Shown one piece after another: positions 26,344 through 34,055 of a stretch of 64,000 nucleotides of DNA. Both the position numbers and the translations under genes were made by a program. How positions within the stretch are numbered: the first letter of the stretch is position 1; each line of letters begins with the position of its first letter. The notes beneath the pieces were generated by a model. The model saw nothing but the letters and a program-made list of their open reading frames with translations, made no database searches and had not been told where the DNA came from. The stretch is from Bacteroidaceae bacterium (GTDB lineage: Bacteria; Bacteroidota; Bacteroidia; Bacteroidales; Bacteroidaceae): positions 49,237 through 113,236 of the forward strand of contig JAFZSA010000037.1 of assembly GCA_017619585.1 (NCBI GenBank), written 5' to 3'.

Positions 26344-26876
26344 GTACCCTGAAGACCATAGTACGCTTTCTGCTAAGGCTGTTGTTGACTCCGTTTAGGT
26401 TTTTCAACAAGCAAAGAAACGGCATAGCTCCCTCAGAGGTGAGGCATGAACTACCCAATGATGCTTTTCTGGGACTTGTATCCGAGAAGTTGGCAGAGGG
26501 TCATACTGCAGTAATATGGGTCAAGGGCTACAGTATGCGACCTTTCATAGAGTTTGGTCGTGACAAGGTTAAATTGGCTACAGCTGCTACCTATCAGGTG
26601 GGAGATGCCGTGTTGGCTGAGATTGCCAAAGGACATTATGTCTTGCATCGTATCATCAGAACAGAAGGTGACAAGATAACCTTGCAGGGCGATGGGAACG
26701 TCAGAGGCGTAGAATATTGCACGACTGCCGATATCAGAGGTGTTGTTACAGAGTACATCCGTCCCAACAGAACCCTCTCGGCCGATGATGCGTGCCTAAA
26801 GCGTAAGATACGCCTTTGGCGTACATTGTTCCCTATACGCCGTTATCTGCTTTTCCTCTATAAAGCCGTATTATAA
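26340..26876 (+). CDS. S24/S26-type signal peptidase with Ser-His dyad (S26B-like)
   Basis: A 178-residue protein. WVKGYSMRPFIEFG holds the catalytic Ser65; YQVGDAVLAEI and YVLHRIIRTEGD follow, with His103 where most bacterial signal peptidases have Lys, and LQGDGN is the end box. His at this site is the hallmark of Sec11/SipW-type (S26B) peptidases. The N-terminus has a moderately hydrophobic basic helix (VRFLLRLLLTPFRFF), so membrane attachment is plausible but not certain. Overlap with the kinase gene and the PqqD gene 85 bp later suggest it cleaves a peptide handled by those proteins. Confidence 0.78.
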   Translation: MSTLKTIVRFLLRLLLTPFRFFNKQRNGIAPSEVRHELPNDAFLGLVSEKLAEGHTAVIWVKGYSMRPFIEFGRDKVKLATAATYQVGDAVLAEIAKGHYVLHRIIRTEGDKITLQGDGNVRGVEYCTTADIRGVVTEYIRPNRTLSADDACLKRKIRLWRTLFPIRRYLLFLYKAVL

Positions 26877-26878
26877 TG

Positions 26879-26943
26879 GCCCCTTCCTTGCTCCCCCAAA
26901 GGGGGAGAGAATAACTATGAATTATGAACTATGAATTATGAAT
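26879..26943. repeat. G/C palindrome plus AT-rich tandem repeat between S26 and pqqD
   Basis: CTCCCCC-AAA-GGGGGAG at 26891-26907 is a perfect palindrome preceded by GGCCCCTTCC. It is followed by two exact 14-bp copies of ACTATGAATTATGA (26914-26941). The first belongs to the palindrome family found at six other places in the window. Confidence 0.8.
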
Positions 26944-26961
26944 TTCAAATAAATAACAAAG

Positions 26962-27231
26962 ATGAAGATTAACGAAGGTTTTGAACTCCGTACCGTATGT
27001 GACGAGAATGTTATAGTAGCCTATGGCCGCAAGAATATCGACTTCAGCAAGGTAATCAGCCTGAACGAGTCTGCTGCCTATCTGTGGAATGCCGTTATTG
27101 GCAAGGAATTTACTTGTCAGGAGTTGGCCGACCTGCTCTGTAAGGAGTATGAGGTGGATGCACAGACAGCATTGGCTGATGCAACAGAGATGGTAGCCGG
27201 TTGGAAGGAACTGGGACTTGTTTCTGACTAA
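26962..27231 (+). CDS. PqqD-family protein (RiPP recognition element fold)
   Basis: An 89-residue protein with the PqqD/RRE arrangement: three N-terminal beta strands (FELRTVCDENVIVAYG, ISLNESAAYLWNAV) and a winged-helix C-terminus (TCQELADLLCKEYEVD, ADATEMVAGWKELGLV). Such domains bind the leader of ribosomally made peptides and present it to a modifying enzyme. No radical SAM, cyclase or transglutaminase partner is present; the only partners are the HprK-like kinase and S26B peptidase upstream. Confidence 0.85.
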   Translation: MKINEGFELRTVCDENVIVAYGRKNIDFSKVISLNESAAYLWNAVIGKEFTCQELADLLCKEYEVDAQTALADATEMVAGWKELGLVSD

Positions 27232-27245
27232 AATATACAAGCATA

Positions 27246-27914
27246 GTGGATTGGTTACTTGATATCTTACAGGAGATGGGAACCACGCTCAGGCTTCCCA
27301 CATCCTTTGTGGTAATAGAATTCATTGGTACTTTTGCCTTTGCATTGTCCGGAATCCGTCTGGCATCGGCTAAGCACTTCGATGTCTTCGGGGCTTGGAT
27401 TGTAGGTATGGCAACTGCCATTGGCGGTGGAACCTTCCGCGACTTGATGTTAGGCGTAAACCCGTTTTGGATGACCAATAGCAGCTACTTTATCTGTTGT
27501 GGCATAGCGGTATTCTTTGTCATGGCATACGGTAAGTACCTGATTCGTCAGAAGAATACGCTGTTCATCTTCGATACCATCGGATTGGCTCTTTTTAATG
27601 TCATCGGTATAGAGAAGACACTGAATATGGGCTTTCCCTACTGGACGGCCATTACTATGGGAACCATCACCGGTGCTGCTGGCGGTGTTATCCGTGATGT
27701 GTTCATCAACGAGGTGCCGCTGATTTTCCGTAAGGAGATATATGCCTTGGCCTGCGTGGCTGGTGGCCTTATATATATATTAGGTGTAAGGCTGGGTATG
27801 TCGGTCGAGGTGAACGCCCTGCTGAGCAGCTTTATGGTGATATTCATCAGAGTACTGGCTGTTAAGTATCATTGGGTGCTGCCCAGATTGAAGGGTGAAG
27901 AGGATTTGGACTAA
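27246..27914 (+). CDS. trimeric intracellular cation (TRIC) channel family protein
   Basis: A 222-residue membrane protein with about seven helices and the duplicated glycine motif of the TRIC/UPF0126 family: GIRLASAKHFDVFGAWIVG...GGGTFRDLMLG and later GAAGGVIRDVFINEVPLI. It is likely an inner-membrane cation channel. The GTG start at 27246, 15 bp after pqqD, is the only start that keeps the first helix. It could be transcribed with the PqqD operon. It overlaps the upstream extension of the next gene. Confidence 0.85.
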   Translation: MDWLLDILQEMGTTLRLPTSFVVIEFIGTFAFALSGIRLASAKHFDVFGAWIVGMATAIGGGTFRDLMLGVNPFWMTNSSYFICCGIAVFFVMAYGKYLIRQKNTLFIFDTIGLALFNVIGIEKTLNMGFPYWTAITMGTITGAAGGVIRDVFINEVPLIFRKEIYALACVAGGLIYILGVRLGMSVEVNALLSSFMVIFIRVLAVKYHWVLPRLKGEEDLD

Positions 27915-27927
27915 AAACAGGAAAGCC

Positions 27928-29190
27928 ATGAAGCAAGTGTTTGGTGTATCATTTTTTCATTTTTTCATTTTCTTATTCTTATTCATCCTTCCGTGCCTGG
28001 CATCAGCTCAGGTGCAGCGTATTTATGACGAGAATGTGAAAACGCTTACTGTGACAGTGGATGATGATCCAACTTTGCCTCCCATCTTGTCCATGAAGAA
28101 AAGACATACCTTGTCTATAGAATGGGACGAGATGAGTCATGACTATCAGCGATACATTTATCATCTGCAACATTGTACTGCCAACTGGGAACCATCGGAC
28201 GAGATCTTCGAGAGCGACTATATGTCGGGGCTCAATAATCAGTTGGTAGAGGAATCCGAGAAGAGCTTTAATACTACCCAGATTTATACGCATTACCGCC
28301 TGCAGTTGCCTTCTCAGCAATTCCGTCCTTTACTAAGTGGCAACTATTGCCTGCAGATTTTCCACGAGGATGATGACATGTCTGAGGATACGCCTGTCTT
28401 GGAGGTTCAGTTCTGTATGTATGAGAGTGTTGCCAGTATCAGGACTCAGGTCAGCAGTAATACGGATGTTGATTTCAACAGAGACCATCAGCAGGTGACG
28501 CTTGGCATCGGATACGGAACTCTCAACGTGGTTGATCCTCAGCGTGAACTGAAGGTTGTTGTCTTTCAGAACCGTCGCTGGGATAACCGTGTAACAGACC
28601 TTGTGCCTAATATCCGCAATAATTCAGGTATAGAGTTTACGCATAACAGAAAGCTTATCTTCCCAGGGGGAAGCGAGTTCCATAGGTTCGAGATCCTGGA
28701 TGTTCATCGTACGGCAATGGGTGTGGAGCGTATGGATTGGTTCGATCCTTACTATCATGCAACGCTTTTTGCTGATGAACCTCAGCATAACTACACTTAT
28801 CTGAAAGATCAGAATGGAGTCTATGTCTTACGCAGTTCAGATGATATAGACGATGCTACTACGGCCGAGTATGTAGTAGTACATTTCTTTTTGCAAACAC
28901 CCAGGCTTCCGGGTGGCGATGTCTATGTCTGCGGACAATGGACAGGCGAGCCTTTTAATCCGGAATGCAAGATGGAGTACGATGACATCAATAAACAGTA
29001 CCATGCTGCCGTATTGCTGAAGCAAGGCTACTATAGCTACCAGTATAGGCAGCAGGATGGTGCTACGGCCCGTACGGAAGGTGATTTCTATCAGACTGAG
29101 AACGAATACAGCGTGCTGGTATACTATCGTGGTCAAGGCGAGCGCTATGACCGCCTGGTGGGTTATTCTGTAACTAAAACAGGAGAGTGA
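27928..29190 (+). CDS. type IX secretion system plug-domain protein (DUF5103 family)
   Basis: The start is set at the ATG at 27928, which opens a clean signal peptide (FFHFFIFLFLFILPCLASA, cleaved before QVQR). A frame from GTG 27895 adds an 11-residue basic extension. About 420 residues. The first domain has the family sequence YIYHLQHCTANWEPSDEI and YTHYRLQLPSQQFRPLLSGNY, followed by beta-rich domains; the C-terminal part (GDVYVCGQWTGEPF) resembles an E-set/CBM-like domain. Family members are linked to the type IX secretion translocon. No other secretion-system gene lies in the window, so its role here is open. Confidence 0.82.
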   Translation: MKQVFGVSFFHFFIFLFLFILPCLASAQVQRIYDENVKTLTVTVDDDPTLPPILSMKKRHTLSIEWDEMSHDYQRYIYHLQHCTANWEPSDEIFESDYMSGLNNQLVEESEKSFNTTQIYTHYRLQLPSQQFRPLLSGNYCLQIFHEDDDMSEDTPVLEVQFCMYESVASIRTQVSSNTDVDFNRDHQQVTLGIGYGTLNVVDPQRELKVVVFQNRRWDNRVTDLVPNIRNNSGIEFTHNRKLIFPGGSEFHRFEILDVHRTAMGVERMDWFDPYYHATLFADEPQHNYTYLKDQNGVYVLRSSDDIDDATTAEYVVVHFFLQTPRLPGGDVYVCGQWTGEPFNPECKMEYDDINKQYHAAVLLKQGYYSYQYRQQDGATARTEGDFYQTENEYSVLVYYRGQGERYDRLVGYSVTKTGE

Positions 29191-29194
29191 AATC

Positions 29195-30070
29195 ATGAAG
29201 TGCAGCTTTCTTTCTTTTGTTTTTTGCTTGCTTTTCAGCTTTTCGGCCAATGCCGTTACCTACACTAAGGAAGACAGTATCCGTGTGGCTCAATTACTTC
29301 AAGAGGGGCGTATGCAACCTTCGGACAAGAATCTGGTTCTTTACTATGCACATCAGTTCATAGGTATTCCCTATGTGGGTCATACGTTGGAGGTAAACAA
29401 ACAAGAAGAACTGGTAGTGAATCTCAGGGAACTGGATTGTACCACGTTTGTGGAGACTGCCACAGCTTTAGCACTTACAACTATGCATGGTGGAACCACA
29501 TGGCAGGATTATCTGCATTGGCTTCAGACTATCCGATATAATAATGGTAAGTTGGACGGCTATTGCAGCAGGAATCATTACTTCAGTCAGTGGATAGCCA
29601 GTAACACCCGGTTGGGTTTGGTAGAGGAACAGACGGGGACGGATTATCCCTTTGTTGCAACCCAACAATTGCAGCTCAACTTTATGAGTCAGCATCCTGC
29701 TTATTATGCTATGCTGAAGGATAATCCTGAGGATGTTAAGACCATAGCTCAATTAGAGAAGGCAACATCGGGAACGGTTGTCAGGTATATTCCTTCCAAT
29801 CTTCTGAATGAATCAAAGGATGCGCTGAAATGCATCAATGACGGAGATATCCTGGCCCTTGTGACCAACAAGAGCGGGTTGGATGTCAGTCATGTGGGCT
29901 TTGCAGAGTGGGGAAGTAACGGCAAACTATATCTGTTGGATGCCAGTAGTATCCACAAGAAGGTTGTCCTGGAACCCATAACCCTGTTCCAATATGCCCA
30001 AAAGCAACCCACCATGTTGGGAATTAGAGTGATTAAGTGCCCCCTCCCAGCTCCCCCTTTGGGGGAGTGA
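29195..30070 (+). CDS. DUF1460 secreted N-acetylmuramoyl-L-alanine amidase-like protein
   Basis: A 291-residue protein with a signal peptide (FLSFVFCLLFSFSANA). DUF1460/NlpC-P60-like core: IPYVGHTLEV, then LRELDCTTFVETATAL with the catalytic Cys, and VSHVGFAEW with the catalytic His. It probably cleaves muropeptides in the envelope. The ATG lies 4 bp after the plug-protein gene. The last ten residues (CPLPAPPLGE) and the stop codon come from a copy of the window's G/C palindrome family at 30038-30069. The natural C-terminus has therefore been replaced or extended by the repeat. An AmpG-like gene follows. Confidence 0.85.
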   Translation: MKCSFLSFVFCLLFSFSANAVTYTKEDSIRVAQLLQEGRMQPSDKNLVLYYAHQFIGIPYVGHTLEVNKQEELVVNLRELDCTTFVETATALALTTMHGGTTWQDYLHWLQTIRYNNGKLDGYCSRNHYFSQWIASNTRLGLVEEQTGTDYPFVATQQLQLNFMSQHPAYYAMLKDNPEDVKTIAQLEKATSGTVVRYIPSNLLNESKDALKCINDGDILALVTNKSGLDVSHVGFAEWGSNGKLYLLDASSIHKKVVLEPITLFQYAQKQPTMLGIRVIKCPLPAPPLGE

Positions 30071-30215
30071 CCCAAAACAGAGAGAATTATAATATATATA
30101 GTTAATAACTTCGCCCCCAGGTGAAAGTACTCCCCCAAAGGGGGAGCGGAGAGGGGGCCAATAACCTCGCCCCCAGGTAAAAGTACTCCCCCAAAGGGGG
30201 AGCGGAGAGGGGGCT
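30038..30215. repeat. three copies of the CTCCCCC/GGGGGAG palindrome element
   Basis: Copy one (palindrome at 30051-30067) overlaps the end of the DUF1460 gene. Copies two and three (palindromes at 30130-30146 and 30186-30202) are direct repeats of about 56 bp, each with CGCCCCCAGGT before and CGGAGAGGGGGC after the palindrome. Copy one has the opposite orientation. They fill the gap before the AmpG-like gene. Confidence 0.85.
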
Positions 30216-30220
30216 GTATT

Positions 30221-31492
30221 ATGAAGAATAATGGCGCTTTGTGGGTTCCAACCCTGTATTTTGCTGAGGCATTGCCTTATATGGCGGTAATGACCTTGTC
30301 TGTAATCATGTACACCAACATGGGCCTTTCCAATGCCGAGTTGGCGCTCTATACCTCGTGGTTGTACCTTCCTTGGGTTATCAAACCTATATGGAGTCCT
30401 TTGGTGGATGCCCTTAAGACCAAGCGTTGGTGGATTCTGACTATGCAGATTCTCATTGGAGCTGCTTTGGCAGGAGTCGCCCTTACGTTGGATGCTTCGT
30501 GGTGGTTGCGTGGCTCGCTGGCTTTCTTTTGGCTGATGGCTTTCAGTAGTGCTACGCACGATATTGCTGCTGATGGTTTCTATATCTTGGGTCTTACGGA
30601 GCGTCAGCAGGCCCTCTATGTGGGTGTCCGCAGTACCTTCTATCGTATAGGCAGTATTTTCTGCCAGGGTGTCATCGTCATCATGGCAGGATGGTTGCAG
30701 AACTCCTTCTCTATCCCCGTTGCCTGGTGCATCACCCTCCTCCTTATGGCAGCCATCATGATTCTCCTAGCCTTATGGCATAGCCGCATTCTACCCAAAG
30801 TAGAAGACAATTCTCCCTCCCTCGGGAGGGAAGGGGAGGGGTCCTTTTTCTCTTCTTTCTATTCCACCCTTCGTGTTTTCTTCTCCAAGCCCGGCATTGT
30901 CTTTGCCTTATTGTTCATGTTGTTCTTCCGCTTCCCAGAGGCACAGCTGGCAAAGATGGCACAGCCTTTTATGCTTAGAACGGTAGGTGAGGGCGGATTG
31001 GAACTCAGTACTGCCACAGTTGGCTTTGCTTACGGAACGATAGGTGTTTGTGGATTGCTGGCTGGCGGCCTGATAGGCGGTTGGCTAGTGAGTAGGAATG
31101 GCTTGCGCCGTTGGTGGTGGCCCATGATTCTGGCAATCTCCTTGCCCGACCTTGTTTATGTCTATCTGGCATATGCTCAGCCAACCAATATGCTGATTAT
31201 CAACTCCTGCGTTGCCCTCGAGCAGTTGGGGTATGGCTTTGGTTTTACAGCTTATTCCTTGTTCCTGGTTTACTTTTCCAAGGGCGAGAAGAGTACCTCT
31301 GTCTTCAGCATCTGTACAGCCTTCCAGGCTTTGGGTATGATGATTCCTGGAATGTTTGCAGGTTATCTGGCAGACAGCTGGGGCTTCCCCATGTTCTTCT
31401 CCTTTGTTTGCCTCTGCTGTCTGGTAACTTTCATTGTCAGCGCTTTGGTGAAGATTCCGGAGGCCGAGGACCAATTGACAATTAAGAGATAA
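30221..31492 (+). CDS. MFS transporter, AmpG-like muropeptide permease
   Basis: A 423-residue protein with about 12 membrane segments. The N-terminus WVPTLYFAEALPYMAVMTLSV and FLMAFSSATHDIAADGFYI are typical of AmpG-type permeases, which import anhydro-muropeptides for recycling. Position after a DUF1460 amidase-like gene agrees. In the central cytoplasmic loop, PSLGREGEG is encoded by a G/C palindrome element (30813-30842) that keeps the frame. The start follows the repeat pair directly, so the promoter may lie further upstream or in the repeats. Confidence 0.85.
   Translation: MKNNGALWVPTLYFAEALPYMAVMTLSVIMYTNMGLSNAELALYTSWLYLPWVIKPIWSPLVDALKTKRWWILTMQILIGAALAGVALTLDASWWLRGSLAFFWLMAFSSATHDIAADGFYILGLTERQQALYVGVRSTFYRIGSIFCQGVIVIMAGWLQNSFSIPVAWCITLLLMAAIMILLALWHSRILPKVEDNSPSLGREGEGSFFSSFYSTLRVFFSKPGIVFALLFMLFFRFPEAQLAKMAQPFMLRTVGEGGLELSTATVGFAYGTIGVCGLLAGGLIGGWLVSRNGLRRWWWPMILAISLPDLVYVYLAYAQPTNMLIINSCVALEQLGYGFGFTAYSLFLVYFSKGEKSTSVFSICTAFQALGMMIPGMFAGYLADSWGFPMFFSFVCLCCLVTFIVSALVKIPEAEDQLTIKR
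30813..30842. repeat. in-frame G/C palindrome inside the AmpG-like gene
   Basis: CTCCCTC / GAGGGA arms followed by AAGGGGAGGGG. It encodes a Ser/Gly/Glu-rich insert in the cytoplasmic loop of the transporter. Confidence 0.7.
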
Positions 31493-31565
31493 GAATTAAG
31501 AATGGGCAGCGCTAACCGCTAACTCTTAACCGTTAATCAATGGCCAAAGGCCAATAATCTTCTAT

Positions 31566-33188
31566 ATGAAAAATATACTATTATTTATTGTAGCCCTTGT
31601 GGTTTGTCATACAGCAAAGTCACAGGTGACAGACTATCAGAACTGGATGAAGGGGCTTGATGATAATGCCTTCATCTGCCAACTCTCTATACCTGGTGCA
31701 CATGATGCCTGCTGTAGTTCTTTCTCGGGAATGAGCGCTATCGGTGCAGCCTTTGCGGGGAAGGTGCAGACAAAATCGGTGCAACAGATGCTGCCTTTGG
31801 GTGTCCGTGTCTTTGACCTGCGTCCTGCTGTTAAAGACGGAAAGCTTACTATCTGTCATGGCATCCTTGTTACAAGCTTCGACTTCAACACCATCATGCA
31901 GCAACTATGTACCTATCTGGATGTTCATCCGTCAGAGTTCTGCATTGTGACCATCCGGCACGAGGTGGAAGCTGATGATGGCGACTCAAGTTTTGGCTCC
32001 AAGTTACAAGCAAGCCTTGCTTCCTTCAAAGACCATCTTGTGGATTTCCGTCCCAATCTTACTGTTGGCGAAGCTCGCGGAAAGATTCTTTTCCTTAGTC
32101 GAGATGCATACGATGAACCTATGTATGGTGGTAGATTTACTGATTTGCGCAACAATCAGTCGGATATCAATAATATGCTTGGCGGCCATTGCTATGGTCC
32201 TGGTACATACAAGTGCTCATGGTGGGTGCAGGGTTATTACGAGTATTCTGATGTTAACGACAAGAAAAGCGCCATACTGGCCATGCTTACCAAGAGTTGC
32301 GAGTTGGCAGGTAAATACAGTTATACATGGGTGGACAATGGGTTGGCAGGCTATAAGGAGACTGGTACTAACTCTGCCTGTCAGGCCAATGCTCAGGCCT
32401 GCAATCCTTACATGCAAAGCCTCCTTTCATCAGGCAACTACAATGGTCCTGTGGGACTTGTTTGCATGGATTATTGTTGTGATGGCGACAATTCAGGCTA
32501 TTACGGCTTGAGCCTCACAAAGGAACTTGTCAACCACAACTTCCACTATACGATGGCTAAGCAGGGAGACCCCATCTACGATGGAGGCGTTCATCTCTTC
32601 GTTGCTCCCAAAGGACAGGATATGATGTGGGAGGGTAAATACCTTCGCAAGGAAAGTACCACCCTGTCAGGTCCTTCAGGATGGTACAAAGCGGACTTCA
32701 ATGACTCAGCGTGGGAGACAATGCGCTTTCCTGTAGCCTCAGATGGTACTGCTGCACCTTATTATTCGCAGTGGGACGGTACAAACAACACTATCTTTAT
32801 CCGTCGCGAGTTCTATATCGATCATGATCCTTCAACCGCTACCTACAAGTTCTATGTCCGCCATGATGATGATTACAAGGTCTATCTCAATGGCCGGCAA
32901 CTTGATAGTCAAACTGGGGCGACAAACGACTACCGCATCATCAATATCAGTTCCTCCAGATTGTCTATGGGGCGCAATGTCCTTGCCATTCAGGTTAAGC
33001 AGTTCACGGGTGCAGCCTACTTTGACTGTGGCGTGCTGTGTACTACAGATCCTACTTCATTAAGTGAAGAATTAAGAATGAAGAGTGAAGAATTTGAGGA
33101 GGGACCAATTTATAACCTTGCAGGCCAACGCCTTAGTAAGCCACAACGTGGCCTCAATATCATTAATGGCAAGAAGATATTCTATTAG
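31566..33188 (+). CDS. secreted phosphatidylinositol-specific phospholipase C-like protein
   Basis: A 540-residue protein. Signal peptide (ILLFIVALVVCHTAKS); PI-PLC X-type domain at residues about 25-330 with LSIPGAHDAC (first catalytic His), VRVFDLRPAVKDGKLTICHG (second His) and VTIRHE. A beta-sandwich carbohydrate-binding-like domain at about 370-500 includes FYVRHDDDYKVYLNG. The C-terminus has the Prevotella-type end YNLAGQRLSKPQ...GKKIFY. Between them EELRMKSEEFEEG is encoded by an AAGAATTAAGAATGAAGAG-like simple repeat. It may act on glycosylphosphatidylinositol or phosphoinositides of host or protist origin; substrate unproved. Confidence 0.82.
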   Translation: MKNILLFIVALVVCHTAKSQVTDYQNWMKGLDDNAFICQLSIPGAHDACCSSFSGMSAIGAAFAGKVQTKSVQQMLPLGVRVFDLRPAVKDGKLTICHGILVTSFDFNTIMQQLCTYLDVHPSEFCIVTIRHEVEADDGDSSFGSKLQASLASFKDHLVDFRPNLTVGEARGKILFLSRDAYDEPMYGGRFTDLRNNQSDINNMLGGHCYGPGTYKCSWWVQGYYEYSDVNDKKSAILAMLTKSCELAGKYSYTWVDNGLAGYKETGTNSACQANAQACNPYMQSLLSSGNYNGPVGLVCMDYCCDGDNSGYYGLSLTKELVNHNFHYTMAKQGDPIYDGGVHLFVAPKGQDMMWEGKYLRKESTTLSGPSGWYKADFNDSAWETMRFPVASDGTAAPYYSQWDGTNNTIFIRREFYIDHDPSTATYKFYVRHDDDYKVYLNGRQLDSQTGATNDYRIINISSSRLSMGRNVLAIQVKQFTGAAYFDCGVLCTTDPTSLSEELRMKSEEFEEGPIYNLAGQRLSKPQRGLNIINGKKIFY

Positions 33189-33281
33189 TTCTATTTCGTG
33201 GTAGATTTGAAATTCGGTCATTAAAACCAAAGTCTGTAGTGCTATCTCTGCTATTGGTAGGGTAGTTCCTGTTTATTTTTC

Positions 33282-33370
33282 GGATTCGGGCGGTCGCTCG
33301 CACATATCAGGCCGCCCGCCCGCAGATATACGGGCGGCCGCCCCAATATATAAGGCCGGGCGCCCGAATC
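33282..33370. repeat. GC-rich nested palindrome (cruciform)
   Basis: Outer arms GATTCGGGCG (33282-33291) and CGCCCGAATC (33361-33370) match perfectly. Inside, GGCCGCCCG (33310-33318) pairs with CGGGCGGCC (33331-33339). It stands out from the AT-rich surroundings. Confidence 0.8.
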
Positions 33371-33456
33371 TGGCAAGATGCCGTTTCGCTCCCTGTAAAC
33401 CCTAGTCTTTCTCCCTGCAAACCCGTGTTTTGCTCCCTGCTTACCCCTTGCTTTTG
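33369..33456. repeat. 22-bp tandem array, copy 1
   Basis: Units begin at 33389, 33411 and 33433 (CTCCCTG...AAACCC), with a divergent unit just before (ATGCCGTTTCG). Period 22 bp. The same unit shape recurs at 56791-56878. Confidence 0.65.
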
Positions 33457-33653
33457 AACCCTGAGGAAACCCTGAGGTAAATCTGAGGTAAATCTGAGGT
33501 ACTCCTTCTTTACTCCTCCTTTGTAGCAAGGGCGTTCAGATATCGATGGGATAGTATGCAGATAGTGTGGGAATACTCAGATGTAGGGGAGCTTCAATTA
33601 GCCCGGAGTAGATGAAAGGTCTGCTTCCTAGAAGTACTTTTTTCATAAAACTT

Positions 33654-33684
33654 TTTGTTGTTTCAGATTCTCTTCGTATTTTTG
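33654..33684 (+). promoter_or_regulatory. strong promoter of the structured RNA / AT-rich island
   Basis: TTTG at 33654-33657, 19 bp, TATTTTTG at 33677-33684. The surrounding 57 bp (33631-33687) is nearly the same as at 58928-58986. Confidence 0.75.
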
Positions 33685-33690
33685 CAACGA

Positions 33691-33998
33691 CGAAGTACCC
33701 TTTTTGGGGTGTTGAGTTATAATCTTATTGGAATCCTAAGGCTGAGGACACCATTTGTAAGGACAGCCAAGGGGAAAGGCGTTTACGGACGTTATCATTC
33801 TGTGTTCTCTAACTTCGCAAATTAGAATCACTTCACAGGAGGTAATCGCAACGAGAAACGCCTACGTAGGTGTATTATATCTTATAATATAGTCACTGGG
33901 CGTGGGCTGTCTGCGTTGCTTATCCTTGAAGTGGGGCAATGCGAAGGCCTGAGAACAGGGATGGGCAGAAGTAGAAACTCCCATGCCTTTTTTATTTC
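33691..33998 (+). ncRNA. putative structured RNA with terminator
   Basis: It starts about 7 nt after a consensus promoter and ends with a hairpin and T run. Paired segments: GACAGCC (33762-33768) with GGCTGTC (33905-33911); inside it GGCGTTT (33779-33785) with AAACGCC (33856-33862); CTGTG (33800-33804) with CACAG (33834-33838); TCTAA (33808-33812) with TTAGA (33822-33826). A side hairpin GCGTTGC/GCAATGC lies at 33913-33942. No ORF of note. I cannot match it to a named RNA family; it may be a free RNA or an attenuating leader for the gene at 34056. Confidence 0.6.
33957..33998 (+). terminator. intrinsic terminator between the structured RNA and the island genes
   Basis: GGGATGGG pairs with CCCATGCC (one mismatch) around a loop containing AGAAGTAGAAACT, followed by six T. 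It lies 60 bp before the first island gene, so read-through would be needed for that gene. Confidence 0.65.
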
Positions 33999-34055
33999 CA
34001 GATATATACTAATACCAATGCCGGAAGGGGAGATGTAGGCAGCTAAAACTAAACG

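Larger units (their letters stand above)
33189..33653. other. non-coding repeat region upstream of the AT-rich island
   Basis: No supportable gene. It contains a GC-rich cruciform, a 22-bp tandem array and CTGAGGTAAAT triplets (33469-33500). It also has a block (about 33504-33610: GCAAGGGCGTTCAGATATCG and onward) that recurs at 57947-58060. Confidence 0.7.

Noticed and set aside
26879..26961. Precursor-peptide gene between the S26 and pqqD genes
   Set aside because: The gap is filled by the palindrome and the 14-bp tandem repeat; no start codon opens a peptide-like frame.
33251..33529. 92-codon minus-strand frame in the gap before the island
   Set aside because: Made of the GC-rich cruciform and 22-bp repeats; Arg/Gly/Pro-rich translation without gene-like features.
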